The position numbers and the translations under genes are program-made. A DNA stretch of 33,642 bases, from positions 1-33,642 of the forward strand of contig ML014308.1 in the NCBI GenBank assembly GCA_003615045.1. The letters run 5' to 3'. This document shows positions 1-8,591 of the stretch, in pieces (position 1 is the stretch's first letter; each line of letters starts with the position of its first letter). Below the pieces are notes generated by a model. That model had not been told where the DNA came from, made no database searches, and saw nothing but the letters and a program-made list of their open reading frames with translations. Source of the stretch: Caulochytrium protostelioides. Lineage: Eukaryota; Chytridiomycota; Caulochytriomycetes; Caulochytriales; Caulochytriaceae.

Positions 1-1039
1 CGGCGGCGAGGGCGGCGCGCGTCGCGGGCAGCACGACGATGGCGCGGGCGTTGCGCCGCGCCGCCTCGTCGGACTGCATGGCGCGCAGCTTGAGGCGCAG
101 CCGCCGCTCGCGCGCGTTGGCCGCGTGCTGCGTGCGCAGGTAGAGCGAGCGCCAGGGGCACGGCCGCGTGATGGCCGAGGCGGGCGGCGGCGGGTCGGCG
201 TCCTCGTCGCCGTGGTCGTGGGCGTCGTCGTGGGCGTCGTCGTGGGGCGACGTGGCGGCGGCGGCGGGATCGGGCGGCGGCGGCGGCGGTGTCCAATGCG
301 GGTCGGCGTCGACGGCATCGCGGAACTCGCGGAAGCTGTTCAAGCAGTGGTCCCGCCAGAGGACCTCGGTCTCGGGCACCAGCGTCGGATTCTCTTCCTC
401 AATCGCATACAGCTAAACGGGCGGCATCGGCGAACATCCGTGAAATCATACCATCAGATCCGGCGTGAGTTGATCGTGAGCATGGCCGATCAGACCCTTT
501 CGGACGGGTCGGACGATGGCGACTTACCAGCTCCGGGTTGCATTTGCGGAGCAGGGGTTCCAGCAGGTGATAAGGAATCTCACCGAGGTACGTGGCGAGT
601 TCTGCATCGATCAAGACCACCAACAGAGAGCCAGCCAGGGGTGAGTTCGCTCAATCACGCTTCAGGCCTGGCCTGACGGGCATCCGCACGGGGCGAGCCA
701 GCCCCGGCACCACCCCCGTCGGAGCTCATGGCTATCGCGTTGCGAGGCGCGCTGCCCGAGCGCGGATCCCAACGAGGGGCGTACGTTACGTGGCAAGCAA
801 CGCTCCAGGGTGCGCCAGCATAGCTGCTTGAGCGAGCAGACGCCGTCCGGACGTCGACTGACGAGACTGTAGGGCGCCAGGAAGGGCACCGTCGGGTTGG
901 CGGGCCCGACGGCCGGCGTCGGCGTCGGCGTCGCGGGGGCGGCCGCGGCCGCGGCCGCGGCCGCGGCGGGGCTGTCGGTTCTTGGCCGCTTGGCCGAGAG
1001 CGCCGCGATCGCCGCAGCGCGTTTTGCCGGAGTCGTCAT
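1..1039 (-). CDS. ELOA: Elongin A (transcription elongation factor SIII subunit A), three exons, partial
   Basis: Elongin A stimulates RNA polymerase II elongation and, bound to Elongin B/C, acts as substrate receptor of a Cullin-based ubiquitin ligase. I join complement 790-1039, 528-601 and 1-412. Phases agree at both junctions (codon 84 is split C|AA; the second junction is phase 0), with donors GTAACG and GTAAGT and acceptors GCAG and TTTAG. The joined protein shows a BC-box, SLKQLCWRTL, at about residues 69-78. The Elongin A core follows: LGEIPYHLLEPLLRKC (89-104), then IEEENP and LVPETEVLWRDHC. An acidic, Pro/His-rich stretch comes next, then a basic WRSLYLRTQ...RERRLRLKLR helix like the family's 'SWREMYLRLQ' segment. 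Exon 1 opens with a KRPR basic patch and an alanine run. Only about 68 residues precede the BC-box, so the TFIIS-like N-domain of animal Elongin A is absent, as in yeast Ela1. The C-terminus lies beyond position 1. Confidence 0.86.
413..527 (-). other. Spliceosomal intron 2 of the Elongin A gene
   Basis: A 115-nt phase-0 intron with donor CTG|GTAAGT and acceptor GTTTAG|CTG. Removing it joins NPEL to LYAIEEENP, which restores the family's conserved 'L..IE..NP' segment. Confidence 0.85.
602..789 (-). other. Spliceosomal intron 1 of the Elongin A gene
   Basis: A 188-nt phase-1 intron with donor CCAC|GTAACG and acceptor GATGCAG|AA. A branch-point-like CTCAC lies about 50 nt before the acceptor. 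Joining gives ERCLPQLATYLGEIPY, a continuous Elongin A core. The second exon has no in-frame ATG and an in-frame stop upstream, so it cannot start a protein on its own. Confidence 0.8.
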
Positions 1040-1190
1040 CACGTGGGAAGGGCCAGACGCGGTGATCGCCGTCGTCACGACGCGAGGCGGGGTGGATGGC
1101 CGTCGCGGCGTCGCGCGGGGCGGCGAGGCACGTGGATGCGGCGTCGCGGGGAGGGTCGCCGCGCCGAGGAAGCGGAGCCTCGCGGGGTCG

Positions 1191-1232
1191 CGTGGCCCGT
1201 GGCCCGTGGCCCGTGGCCCGTGGCACGTGGCC
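1191..1232. repeat. Heptanucleotide tandem repeat CGTGGCC, 6 copies
   Basis: Six head-to-tail copies of CGTGGCC. The fifth copy ends in A instead of C, which creates a CACGTG E-box-like hexamer at 1224-1229. It lies about 150 bp upstream of the Elongin A start codon. Confidence 0.9.
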
Positions 1233-1604
1233 GTGCCGATCACGGCCGCACGGGCCCCCCTTCAACCTGGGCTGGCGTGGGTCGGCCACGCGGTCCTTCC
1301 GCTGTCCCGGCATGCGCCGCCGCCGTCGCCAGCGGCGGCAGCGGCGCTGATCCGCTGAGCAGGCGGTCGGACACGAGAGCGGTGCCCCTCCTGGCAGCAT
1401 CGCATCGGACGCCGCGCCGAGGGCGGATGCGGGCCGCCGGGATGCCGCGACGTTGCGACGCCGCGACGCTGAGACAACCCGGGACGGCCCGGGACCGCCG
1501 GCCGGGTTGGGCGGATGGCGGGCGGCGAGTGAGCCGCCAACGGGGGCGGCGGCCGGGCAGCGGCGGCGCTGGCGGCGGCCTCTTTCCATCCTGGCGGGGC
1601 TCCT

Positions 1605-1636
<32 letters not shown>

Positions 1637-1938
1637 CGCTTTCGCCGTGGGTGGCGGCGGCGCCCCGGCCTGCGGCGGCCGTCACCCGCGGCCCAGACGG
1701 CGGCCATCGGGCGCGGCGCCGCCCGTGGCGACGGCCCGTCGGCCGCCGAGGCCCCCGGGACCCCGCGGTTCCGGGCGACGCGGAGGCGTGGCCTGGACCC
1801 CGAGGCCATGCGGACGAGCGCGGCTGACGCAGCCGCGGATCAGCGGCGACCGGCGACTCGTCGTCCGCGCGGCGGCTCCCGATCGACCCCGGGCCAGCTC
1901 CCCCTGGAAATGGCGCGTCCGGGCTGATGGGCGGCCAG

Positions 1939-1978
1939 CTGGCCGGCTGGCCGGCTGGCCGGCTGGACGGCTGGACGG
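1939..1978. repeat. Octanucleotide tandem repeat CTGGCCGG, 5 copies
   Basis: Three copies of CTGGCCGG are followed by two of CTGGACGG. It is a simple non-coding repeat. Confidence 0.88.
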
Positions 1979-2570
1979 GGGGGAGGCTCGCGGGGCTACG
2001 CCATATCGCGGCCGTCGCTACGACGTTTCACGACGTCCAGCGCTGCCGCCGGGGAACCCTGTGCGCGCCATCTGAGTGGACGACGGGATCGCCATCGCAT
2101 GACCGCTGGCCGGGCCCGACGGAGGCACCGCAGCGAAAACCTGCGCTCGGCCCACCACGAACCCGCAGGTCGCCCCGGGAGGCGCTTGCGCCGCGAGCGC
2201 CGCCTCCCGGCGGACGGGTCCCGAGGCTGCGGCGCGTGACGGCCGCAGGGGTGCGCCGGTCGCGCCGAAATGGCGACGGCCGCAGGGGTGGCGGCGTCCC
2301 GTGGATGCGCTGCGCTGCGGTGCCTGAGATCGCCCTCGACCTCGACGCCCACGGCCGTCGTGAGAGCCGACGACGGCTGCTAAATGGGGACGGCGCCATG
2401 GCGGCCGTCGGCCGTCGGCGCTGTCGCCCCGCGGCGCGCACGCATCGCGGCCGCTGCGCCGCGTCCTCGTTGCGGGCCGTTCCCGGCCGCGGCGGCCCCT
2501 CGGCCGCGAGGGATCGGCATGGACCCCGGGCGACCCGCGGCTGGCCGATCTGATGGGCTAGGTCTGGCAT

Positions 2571-2693
2571 GGGATGGGATGGGATGGGATGGGATGGGAT
2601 GCGATGCGATGCGATGCGATGCGATGCGATGGCATGGCATGGCATCGGATGCCATCCCATGCCATCCCATGCCATCCTATCCCATCCCATGCC
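2571..2693. repeat. Pentanucleotide array with a self-complementary second half
   Basis: Uninterrupted pentamers of the form NNNAT: GGGAT x6 (2571-2600), GCGAT x6 (2601-2630), GGCAT x3 (2631-2645), CGGAT, then alternating GCCAT and CCCAT units with one CCTAT, to 2693. The last third is the reverse complement type of the first (ATCCC against GGGAT), so a strand can fold back. It is open in several frames on both strands, but only as low-complexity peptides, so I treat it as non-coding. Confidence 0.92.
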
Positions 2694-3404
2694 AGGGCAG
2701 GGAATCCCCGGTATGCGGCGATGGCGACGGTCGGATGGCCATGTGCACGAGCCTGCACGAGCCCGCTGGACCGCATGACAGCAGCAGGCGTGGGGGGGCT
2801 GCTCAGCCGTCGCTGTTGAGGCCGATGCGGGATGGCAGCGGCCAGACGTCGGTATCGTGGACGACCCGTGAGAAACGTCGGCTGTTCTTGATGGAGGCGC
2901 TCCTGCTGGCGGCAGCGTCCCTTCCGCGGCATCGCTTGACTGGACGGCGCATGGCTACCCCTACCCGGCCTTCGCAGACCCGGGATAGATCTCGGTTCCG
3001 GCCCACCACGCCGCTACGATCCTCTCCCACACCTTTCCCCCCAGCATTCCCGTTCGCAGCTGTCGTCTCAGGCATCCCGTAGCCCGTCAACGCTTCGATC
3101 GCCGTCAATCGGCCTCGTCGTTGCAGCCGCGCTTCGCAGCATCGTCGCTGCGGGCTGGGATGGGTCGGCGATCGGCTCTGATTCTCCACGGTTGATTCAC
3201 AGGGCTCGGTGGTCGCCGAGGCCCACCCAGCTCCGTCTCATCGACGACCACGTGCTCTCGTCTCTGCTGACATTCAGAGCATCCTAGCACGCCCTCCTCG
3301 CGCTGCGCGCTGCAGCTGTTCCCATTCGTGTTGATTGCCTGTCTACTGCATCCGGGCCCATCCTCGGGTCGATCACGGCCCTGGAGGCCCTGTTCGGGAC
3401 TGCC

Positions 3405-3460
3405 TGTCTCATACTGTCTCATACGATCTCATACGGTCTCATAGTGCCATATAGTGCCAT
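3405..3460. repeat. 10-bp tandem repeat upstream of the PAK gene
   Basis: Units of ten bases: TGTCTCATAC twice, then GATCTCATAC, GGTCTCATAG, TGCCATATAG and a partial TGCCAT. It lies about 265-320 bp upstream of the PAK start codon. Confidence 0.85.
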
Positions 3461-3723
3461 CGTGTGGCGTCTCTGTCACATACTGTTGATCCAGCTTCCA
3501 TACCGAGACCCTTCGTGGGGCCCCAGGATCCCTCAGATCCCATTCGGTCGATTGCCTGATCCGGCGCTCTCAGCGACACGACGTCGATTTCTGGCGGCCG
3601 TCTGGCTGCGTCAAACGCCGGTCATCGTTCTCGCTCGGTCGAGGCGACCGTTTCTTCGGTCGTCGTGGGCCGTGACCACGCCGTGAGCCGACGTCTCCCG
3701 TCTGCGCGGCCGCGCCTGCCGCC

Positions 3724-5913
3724 ATGCAGGGTCTCCCACCGGCGCCCTGCATCAAGCAGGGCTATGTCTCCGTCAAGGAAGGCAGCATCCGGTCGCTGCT
3801 GTGGAGCAAGCGCTGGCTGCTGCTCCGCGAGCAGACGCTCACGCTCCACCGCAACGAGTCCTCGCACCAGGCGCTCGCGCTCATCTTCCTCAAGGACATC
3901 GAGAGCGTGCAGCGCACCGACGTCAAGGACTACGCCTTCGAAGTGACCACGCGCGACAAGACCTACTACATCTCCGTCAAGAGCGATGAAGACGTCTACA
4001 CATGGATGGACGAAATCTACGGCCGCTGCCCCGCGGGTGCAAGCGTGCCGACCAACTTTGTCCACAAGACCCACGTGGGCTTCGACCCGCTCTCGGGGCT
4101 CTTCACGGGCCTGCCCGCCGAATGGCGCAGCCTGCTCGAGGGCAGCGCGATCTCCAAGGAGGAAATGACCAAGAACCCGCAGGCCGTGCTGGACGTGCTG
4201 GAGTTTTATACCGAGAACTTTGGCGAGTCGGGCGCCGGCGACCACCACAAGCACAGCGCCATGGGCAAGGGCATGGGCATGGGCGGCGGCGGCCACCACT
4301 ACGACCAGCCGCCGACGGCGACCCTGCAGCGCCCGTACATGCCGCAGCCGTCGCACGCGCCGCCGCACGGCCACCACTCGCCGCAGATGCCGTCGCACGG
4401 TCCGCCCACCATCACTGGCCCGCCGCGCGGCCGCGAACTCGAGCGACCGATGAACGGCGGCGGCCGCGAGCACGACCACGACGGCAGCCGCATGTCGCCG
4501 CCACGCACGCCCGCGCGCTACGAAAGCGCCGAGTACGGCCGCGGCGGCGGCGGCGGCGGCGCCGCCCCCGCGGCGCCCTCGCTCACGGGCTCCCCGCGCC
4601 GCCAGGACCTGCCCGCCGCCCACCCGTACCCGACGCCGCGCGAGTCGCCCGACCGCAGCGCGTCCGCCTCCCGCGCCTCGCCGCCACAGGCCACCGCGGG
4701 TGCGCCGCACCGCGCCAATCCGGCGCAGATCACGCGCCGCGAGAGCAGCCTCTACACGGGCCGCGGCTCGCCGCAGCCGCTCGGCGCCGGCGCGTCGGCC
4801 GCCGCCGCCGGCAGCAGCAGCAGCTCGGGTCGCGCGATGCCGCCGCGGCCGCCGCCGGGTCCCGCGGGCGGCGCGGCGGCGGCGGCGGCACCGACACGGA
4901 TGGCGCCGCCGAAGCCGACGCCCGGCGGGCTCGCGCCGCCTGGCCACGCGCCCGGCGGCGCGCTCGGCGCGTCTAAGATGCTCGGCACGCAGCCGCTCAA
5001 GAAGAAGAAGGACCCGCGGCTGTCGCAGATGTCGGAGTCACAGATCATGGAGCGGCTGCGCAAGGTGGTGTCGCCCGGCGACCCGACGCAGCGGTTTGCG
5101 AAGGTGAAGAAGGTCGGGCAGGGCGCGTCCGGTTCGGTCTACCTCGCGCGGCGGATCTCGACGCAGGGCACGGTTGCCATTAAGCAGATGGATCTGGCGC
5201 ACCAGCCGCGCAAGGAGCTGATTGTGAACGAGATCCTCGTCATGAAGGAGTCGCAGCACCCGAACATTGTCAACTACCTCGACAGCTTCCTGGTGAAGCA
5301 CGAGTTGTGGGTCGTGATGGAGTTCATGGAGGGCGGCCCGCTGACCGATATCATTGAAGCGAACGCCGGCATGTCCGAGCGCAACATCGCCACCATCACC
5401 CGCGAGGCGCTGCAGGGCCTCGCGCACCTGCATTCGCGCCAGATCATCCACCGCGACATCAAGAGCGACAACGTGCTACTCGATATCTCGGGCCACGTCA
5501 AGATCACGGACTTTGGCTTCTGCGCGAAGCTGACCGCCGACAAGGGCAAGCGCGCGACGATGGTCGGCACGCCGTACTGGATGGCCCCCGAAGTCGTCAA
5601 GCAGAAAGAGTATGGCGCGAAGGTCGATGTGTGGTCGCTCGGCATCATGGCCATCGAGATGATCGAGGGCGAGCCGCCGTACCTGGAGGAAGAGCCGCTG
5701 AAGGCGCTGTATCTGATCGCCACCAACGGAACGCCTGCCCTGAAAAACCCGGAACGGCTGCACGCGACCTTCAAGAACTTCCTCGGCCGATGCTTGGAAG
5801 TCGAGGTGGCCAAGCGCGCCACGACCGACGAGCTCCTAGCACATCCCTTCTTCCGCATGGCGGGCACCCTCAACGAGCTGCTGCCGCTGGTGAAGCGGAC
5901 CACGCGCAAGTAA
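3724..5913 (+). CDS. CLA4: PAK/Ste20-family kinase with PH and CRIB domains (Cla4-like)
   Basis: A serine/threonine kinase expected to act downstream of Cdc42/Rac at the plasma membrane in polarity, septation and cytokinesis. The 729-residue product has a PH domain (about 11-103), a CRIB motif ([14 protein letters not shown], 109-122) and a long Pro/Gly/Ala/Ser-rich linker (about 165-450). The kinase domain (about 456-711) has the Gly-loop GQGASGS 465-471, Lys487 in [12 protein letters not shown] 576-583, DFGF 596-599 and GTPYWMAPE 615-623. Thr612 in [11 protein letters not shown] matches the activation-loop Thr of PAKs. All catalytic residues are present. Start: ATG in a GCCGCCATG context, shortly before the PH domain. 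PH plus CRIB plus kinase is the fungal Cla4/Skm1 layout; Ste20 itself lacks PH. The gene is intronless. The polyproline runs in the linker could bind SH3 proteins, which is inference. Confidence 0.96.
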   Translation: MQGLPPAPCIKQGYVSVKEGSIRSLLWSKRWLLLREQTLTLHRNESSHQALALIFLKDIESVQRTDVKDYAFEVTTRDKTYYISVKSDEDVYTWMDEIYGRCPAGASVPTNFVHKTHVGFDPLSGLFTGLPAEWRSLLEGSAISKEEMTKNPQAVLDVLEFYTENFGESGAGDHHKHSAMGKGMGMGGGGHHYDQPPTATLQRPYMPQPSHAPPHGHHSPQMPSHGPPTITGPPRGRELERPMNGGGREHDHDGSRMSPPRTPARYESAEYGRGGGGGGAAPAAPSLTGSPRRQDLPAAHPYPTPRESPDRSASASRASPPQATAGAPHRANPAQITRRESSLYTGRGSPQPLGAGASAAAAGSSSSSGRAMPPRPPPGPAGGAAAAAAPTRMAPPKPTPGGLAPPGHAPGGALGASKMLGTQPLKKKKDPRLSQMSESQIMERLRKVVSPGDPTQRFAKVKKVGQGASGSVYLARRISTQGTVAIKQMDLAHQPRKELIVNEILVMKESQHPNIVNYLDSFLVKHELWVVMEFMEGGPLTDIIEANAGMSERNIATITREALQGLAHLHSRQIIHRDIKSDNVLLDISGHVKITDFGFCAKLTADKGKRATMVGTPYWMAPEVVKQKEYGAKVDVWSLGIMAIEMIEGEPPYLEEEPLKALYLIATNGTPALKNPERLHATFKNFLGRCLEVEVAKRATTDELLAHPFFRMAGTLNELLPLVKRTTRK

Positions 5914-6440
5914 TTTCCAGTCCCCCACCCTGCCGACTTCGCTCTCCCACCGCTCTCCCACCCCCTTCCCACGTATCCTCAAGAATATCGTATCGTATTC
6001 CAGTGGCATGCGCAGCAACTGACGAGCATCGGTCGATGGCCGACGCGCGGGCCCCACAGGGTCGGCGATAGCCTCGCGATGGCAACCACCGTGGCATCGG
6101 TGCGATCGCCGTCCCCTGCGGCCGACGCGGTTGACGCTGCTCGCGCTCGTTCTCCGCCGCCGTGCCGCCTCCGATGCACGGAGGAGACGGGAGCATGCCT
6201 GGGCGCCCATCGGCGGCGCATCGGCGGCGGCCAAGCGGCCGCACCCCTGCATCTGCCCATGGTGCGCCATGCGGCATCGCTGCTCCGCCTCGGCACGTGC
6301 CGCGGCGTCCATCTCGGTTTCCATAGCGGCGTCCATCGCAGCGGCGGCATCACTGGCAACGCGCCAGAAAAGGGCCCTCTGCGCCCCCCTTCCGCGCCCA
6401 TAACAATACACAGTACTCGGCAGCACCCGATGGCGGCGGC

Positions 6441-6464
6441 GGCCGGCCGGCCGGCCGGCCGGCC
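6441..6464. repeat. GGCC tetranucleotide microsatellite, 6 copies
   Basis: Six perfect GGCC units. The tract is self-complementary. Confidence 0.9.
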
Positions 6465-6650
6465 TCTCCCCCTGGTCCCACATGGCGGCCACGACCCCTC
6501 GCGGAGAGGAGTCTTCAAGCGGCTCGTGATGCATGCCCTTCTGCGGGAGGTCCGTCCATCGGTCCATCGGCGGCGGCGGCTTGCGCCTCCGCATGCCGGG
6601 TCTGCCTGCCGGGTCTGCAGGACGAGGCCGCGAGGTCCGCGGCGCTCGCG

Positions 6651-6657
6651 TATAAAA
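6651..6657 (+). promoter_or_regulatory. TATA box candidate
   Basis: TATAAAA, a perfect TATA consensus in GC-rich surroundings and pointing toward the downstream plus-strand gene. It is 377 bp from the ATG at 7028, so the transcript would have a long leader, possibly spliced. A GTATTG at 6778 and a CTGACGCAG at 6910-6918 could be the ends of a 5'UTR intron. Confidence 0.5.
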
Positions 6658-7027
6658 GCAAGCCTGGGCACGTGGTGCCATCCCCCAGTGACGGAGCGTA
6701 GGCTGGCCGATGCGCCCAAGGGGTCGAGGGGCCGCCGGGGGCATGGGGACGCAGGGCGCAGCACCTCATCGCCGTAGGTATTGGCCACCATCTTCGATCG
6801 ACTGCTTCATTTTCCCTCGCTTATTTCCTTTCCTGCCGGGGCGTCGGGAGATCTTCTGCGTGCTGCCATCGACCCCTGGTGCTGCATGTTGGACCTCACC
6901 GACTGACGTCTGACGCAGGAGTCCACGGTCGCATCGACGCCGCACGCGCGACGGCGGTCAGTGCCGTCAGTTTGATTGTGATCGACTGGGTCTTGCCGCC
7001 GCCGCCGCCGCTGCTGCTGCCGTCACC

Positions 7028-8350
7028 ATGCCCGACACTGAGAACCTGGATCTGGAGACACCGGATGAGATGCACGGCAGCACGATGGACCGGCTGTACG
7101 CGTCGAAGGCGGGCCGCGTGCGCCAGCGCAAGATGGGCGGCGAGCACGGCGCCGCCGCCGACGGCGCGCCCACGCGGCTCGCGTCGGCCGCGGCGGCCGC
7201 CGCCTTCCGCGCCCGTCACGGAGGCACGGACCTGATGGCCGTGGCCGAGCAGCCCGGCGCTTACCAGGAGCTCCGGGGTCCGATCACCAAGCGGCTACAC
7301 TGGTTCGAGTTCCACGACATCACCGGCGTCCCGCTCTTTCTGCGGTCGCACACGACGCGCGTGCTGCTGAGCACGTGGACGGAGGACTTCTCGCAGCTGC
7401 CGGTGCTCGCACCGCTGCTGCGCATGGTCGGGTGCTTGATGGCCGCGCCGGCGACGCTCGCGACCGACATCATCGCGGACGTCCTGCACGCGACGCAGCG
7501 CACGACCGTGCTGGACCTGTGCTCGGGCTCGGGCGGCGCCATGCCCTTCGTGGCACAGGCCCTGGCCGCGCGCCGCTGGATGCGGTCGCCGGCCGCCGCG
7601 CCGGGCGTCCAGGTCATCATGAGCGACTACTGGCCGCGGCCGCTCGAGTGGGCCGACGTCGTCCGCCGGACCCCGCTGCCCGCCGGCTACGCGCTCGGCT
7701 ACCTGCCGGAGCGCATGGACGCGCTGGCCGCGAGCGGCGATGCGGCGGGCGTGGGCGGGACCGACGCCCTGCTCGCGAAGGCGATGGGCATCCCCCCGGA
7801 GACGTGGGCGCGGCGCGACGACGAGGTCGGCGGCGTCGCGCCGCTGCGCACGCTGCTGCTCTCGTTCCACCACTTCCGCGACAACGAAGCCGCGCGCATC
7901 CTGCGCGCCGCGGTCGCCGAGGACAGCCCGATCGCAATCTTCGAGTTCGGCCACCCGCACCCGCTGCACCTGCTGTCGACGGTCGTCGTGCTGCCGCTGT
8001 ACACGATGCTGGTGATGCTGCGCTACTGGTATGCGATCGCGCGTCGCGCCGTCGCCGCGAGCGGCCTCGTCGGCGGCCTCCTGGGCACCGCGCTCACGCC
8101 CGCGTTCTGGCGCGACATGATCCTCACCTTCGTCGTGCCGCTCATTCCCATGATGCTGGTTTGGGACGGGGTCGTCAGCGGCCTCCGCTTCCACGCGCCG
8201 CAGGAGGTCAGCACGTGGCTGCACGCGATGCCCGAGGCCAGGCGGTACCACTGGACCGTGGGCACCAAATGGATCATCCCGCACGCCATCGCCATGAGCT
8301 ACATTGTCGGGATGCCCGTGGAGCCCGGCGACGGCGCGCCCGAGCGCTAG
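7028..8350 (+). CDS. Putative membrane-anchored class I SAM-dependent methyltransferase
   Basis: A 440-residue intronless protein of unknown substrate. The middle matches a Rossmann-type methyltransferase: motif I VLDLCSGSGG (161-170), an acidic residue after the next strand (Asp200 in VIMSDYW), and a motif IV-like LLLSFHHFRDNEA (276-288). The C-terminal third has two hydrophobic segments, about 314-338 and 363-380, separated by a charged loop. The second ends in a conserved-looking WDGVVSGLR. This suggests a catalytic domain held at a membrane. Uncharacterised bacterial methyltransferases with a similar DG.VS.LR tail exist to my knowledge, but I could not search. Residues 1-65 are low-complexity and probably disordered. 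The ATG lies in a GTCACCATG context. Methyltransferase is well supported as a fold; the substrate and pathway are unknown. The neighbours give no functional hint. Confidence 0.72.
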   Translation: MPDTENLDLETPDEMHGSTMDRLYASKAGRVRQRKMGGEHGAAADGAPTRLASAAAAAAFRARHGGTDLMAVAEQPGAYQELRGPITKRLHWFEFHDITGVPLFLRSHTTRVLLSTWTEDFSQLPVLAPLLRMVGCLMAAPATLATDIIADVLHATQRTTVLDLCSGSGGAMPFVAQALAARRWMRSPAAAPGVQVIMSDYWPRPLEWADVVRRTPLPAGYALGYLPERMDALAASGDAAGVGGTDALLAKAMGIPPETWARRDDEVGGVAPLRTLLLSFHHFRDNEAARILRAAVAEDSPIAIFEFGHPHPLHLLSTVVVLPLYTMLVMLRYWYAIARRAVAASGLVGGLLGTALTPAFWRDMILTFVVPLIPMMLVWDGVVSGLRFHAPQEVSTWLHAMPEARRYHWTVGTKWIIPHAIAMSYIVGMPVEPGDGAPER

Positions 8351-8591
8351 CGATCCGCCGATCCACCCCACCGGGCCCTCCACGTCCATCCATCCTTATT
8401 TTTTTTTTTCTTATTTCGTTTAAGACCCCTCGTCACCGATCATCGGATGATGCGATCACCATCGTAAAAAAAAAAGAAAAATCATATAGTACAGTTGGCG
8501 AGAAGTGAGAACGAACGACAACAGGATGCGTGAGAAATAGGAAGAAATTCGACAAAGAAAAGAAGAAAACGAAAGAGAACGAGCCCACGCC
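8351..8591. other. Convergent 3' intergenic region with T and A runs
   Basis: The tails of two convergent genes meet here within 241 bp. A run of 11 T (8399-8409) and a run of 10 A (8466-8475) stand out in GC-rich DNA. They are suitable as A/T-rich 3'-end and polyadenylation context for the plus- and minus-strand genes respectively, though no exact AATAAA is seen. Confidence 0.5.

Larger units (their letters stand above)
1040..3723. other. Divergent intergenic region between Elongin A and the PAK kinase
   Basis: A very GC-rich spacer of about 2.7 kb. Long open frames run on both strands here, but they are Arg/Ala/Pro-rich, overlap one another and contain no recognisable domain, so I call none. 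It holds several short tandem repeats (listed separately) and becomes less GC-rich after about 2900. A CACGTG hexamer sits at 1040-1045, directly 5' of the Elongin A start codon, and another at 1224-1229. Confidence 0.6.
5914..7027. other. Intergenic region between the PAK kinase and the methyltransferase-like gene
   Basis: About 1.1 kb without a recognisable gene. It must hold the PAK 3'UTR and the promoter and leader of the next gene. It contains a GGCC microsatellite and a canonical TATA box (both listed), and pyrimidine-rich DNA around 6805-6840. Confidence 0.6.

Noticed and set aside
786-1685. Overlapping open frames on both strands around the Elongin A first exon
   Set aside because: They are Arg/Pro/Ala-rich, out of frame with the BC-box exon and without domains; composition explains them.
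2384-3082. Open frames reading the pentanucleotide array as repeated Met-Gly-Trp-Asp or Ser-His peptides
   Set aside because: A five-base repeat is open in several frames by itself. There is no conserved sequence on either side.
3622-4947. A 441-residue minus-strand open frame opposite the PAK gene
   Set aside because: Low-complexity Arg/Ala-rich product; the plus strand encodes PH and CRIB domains over the same bases.
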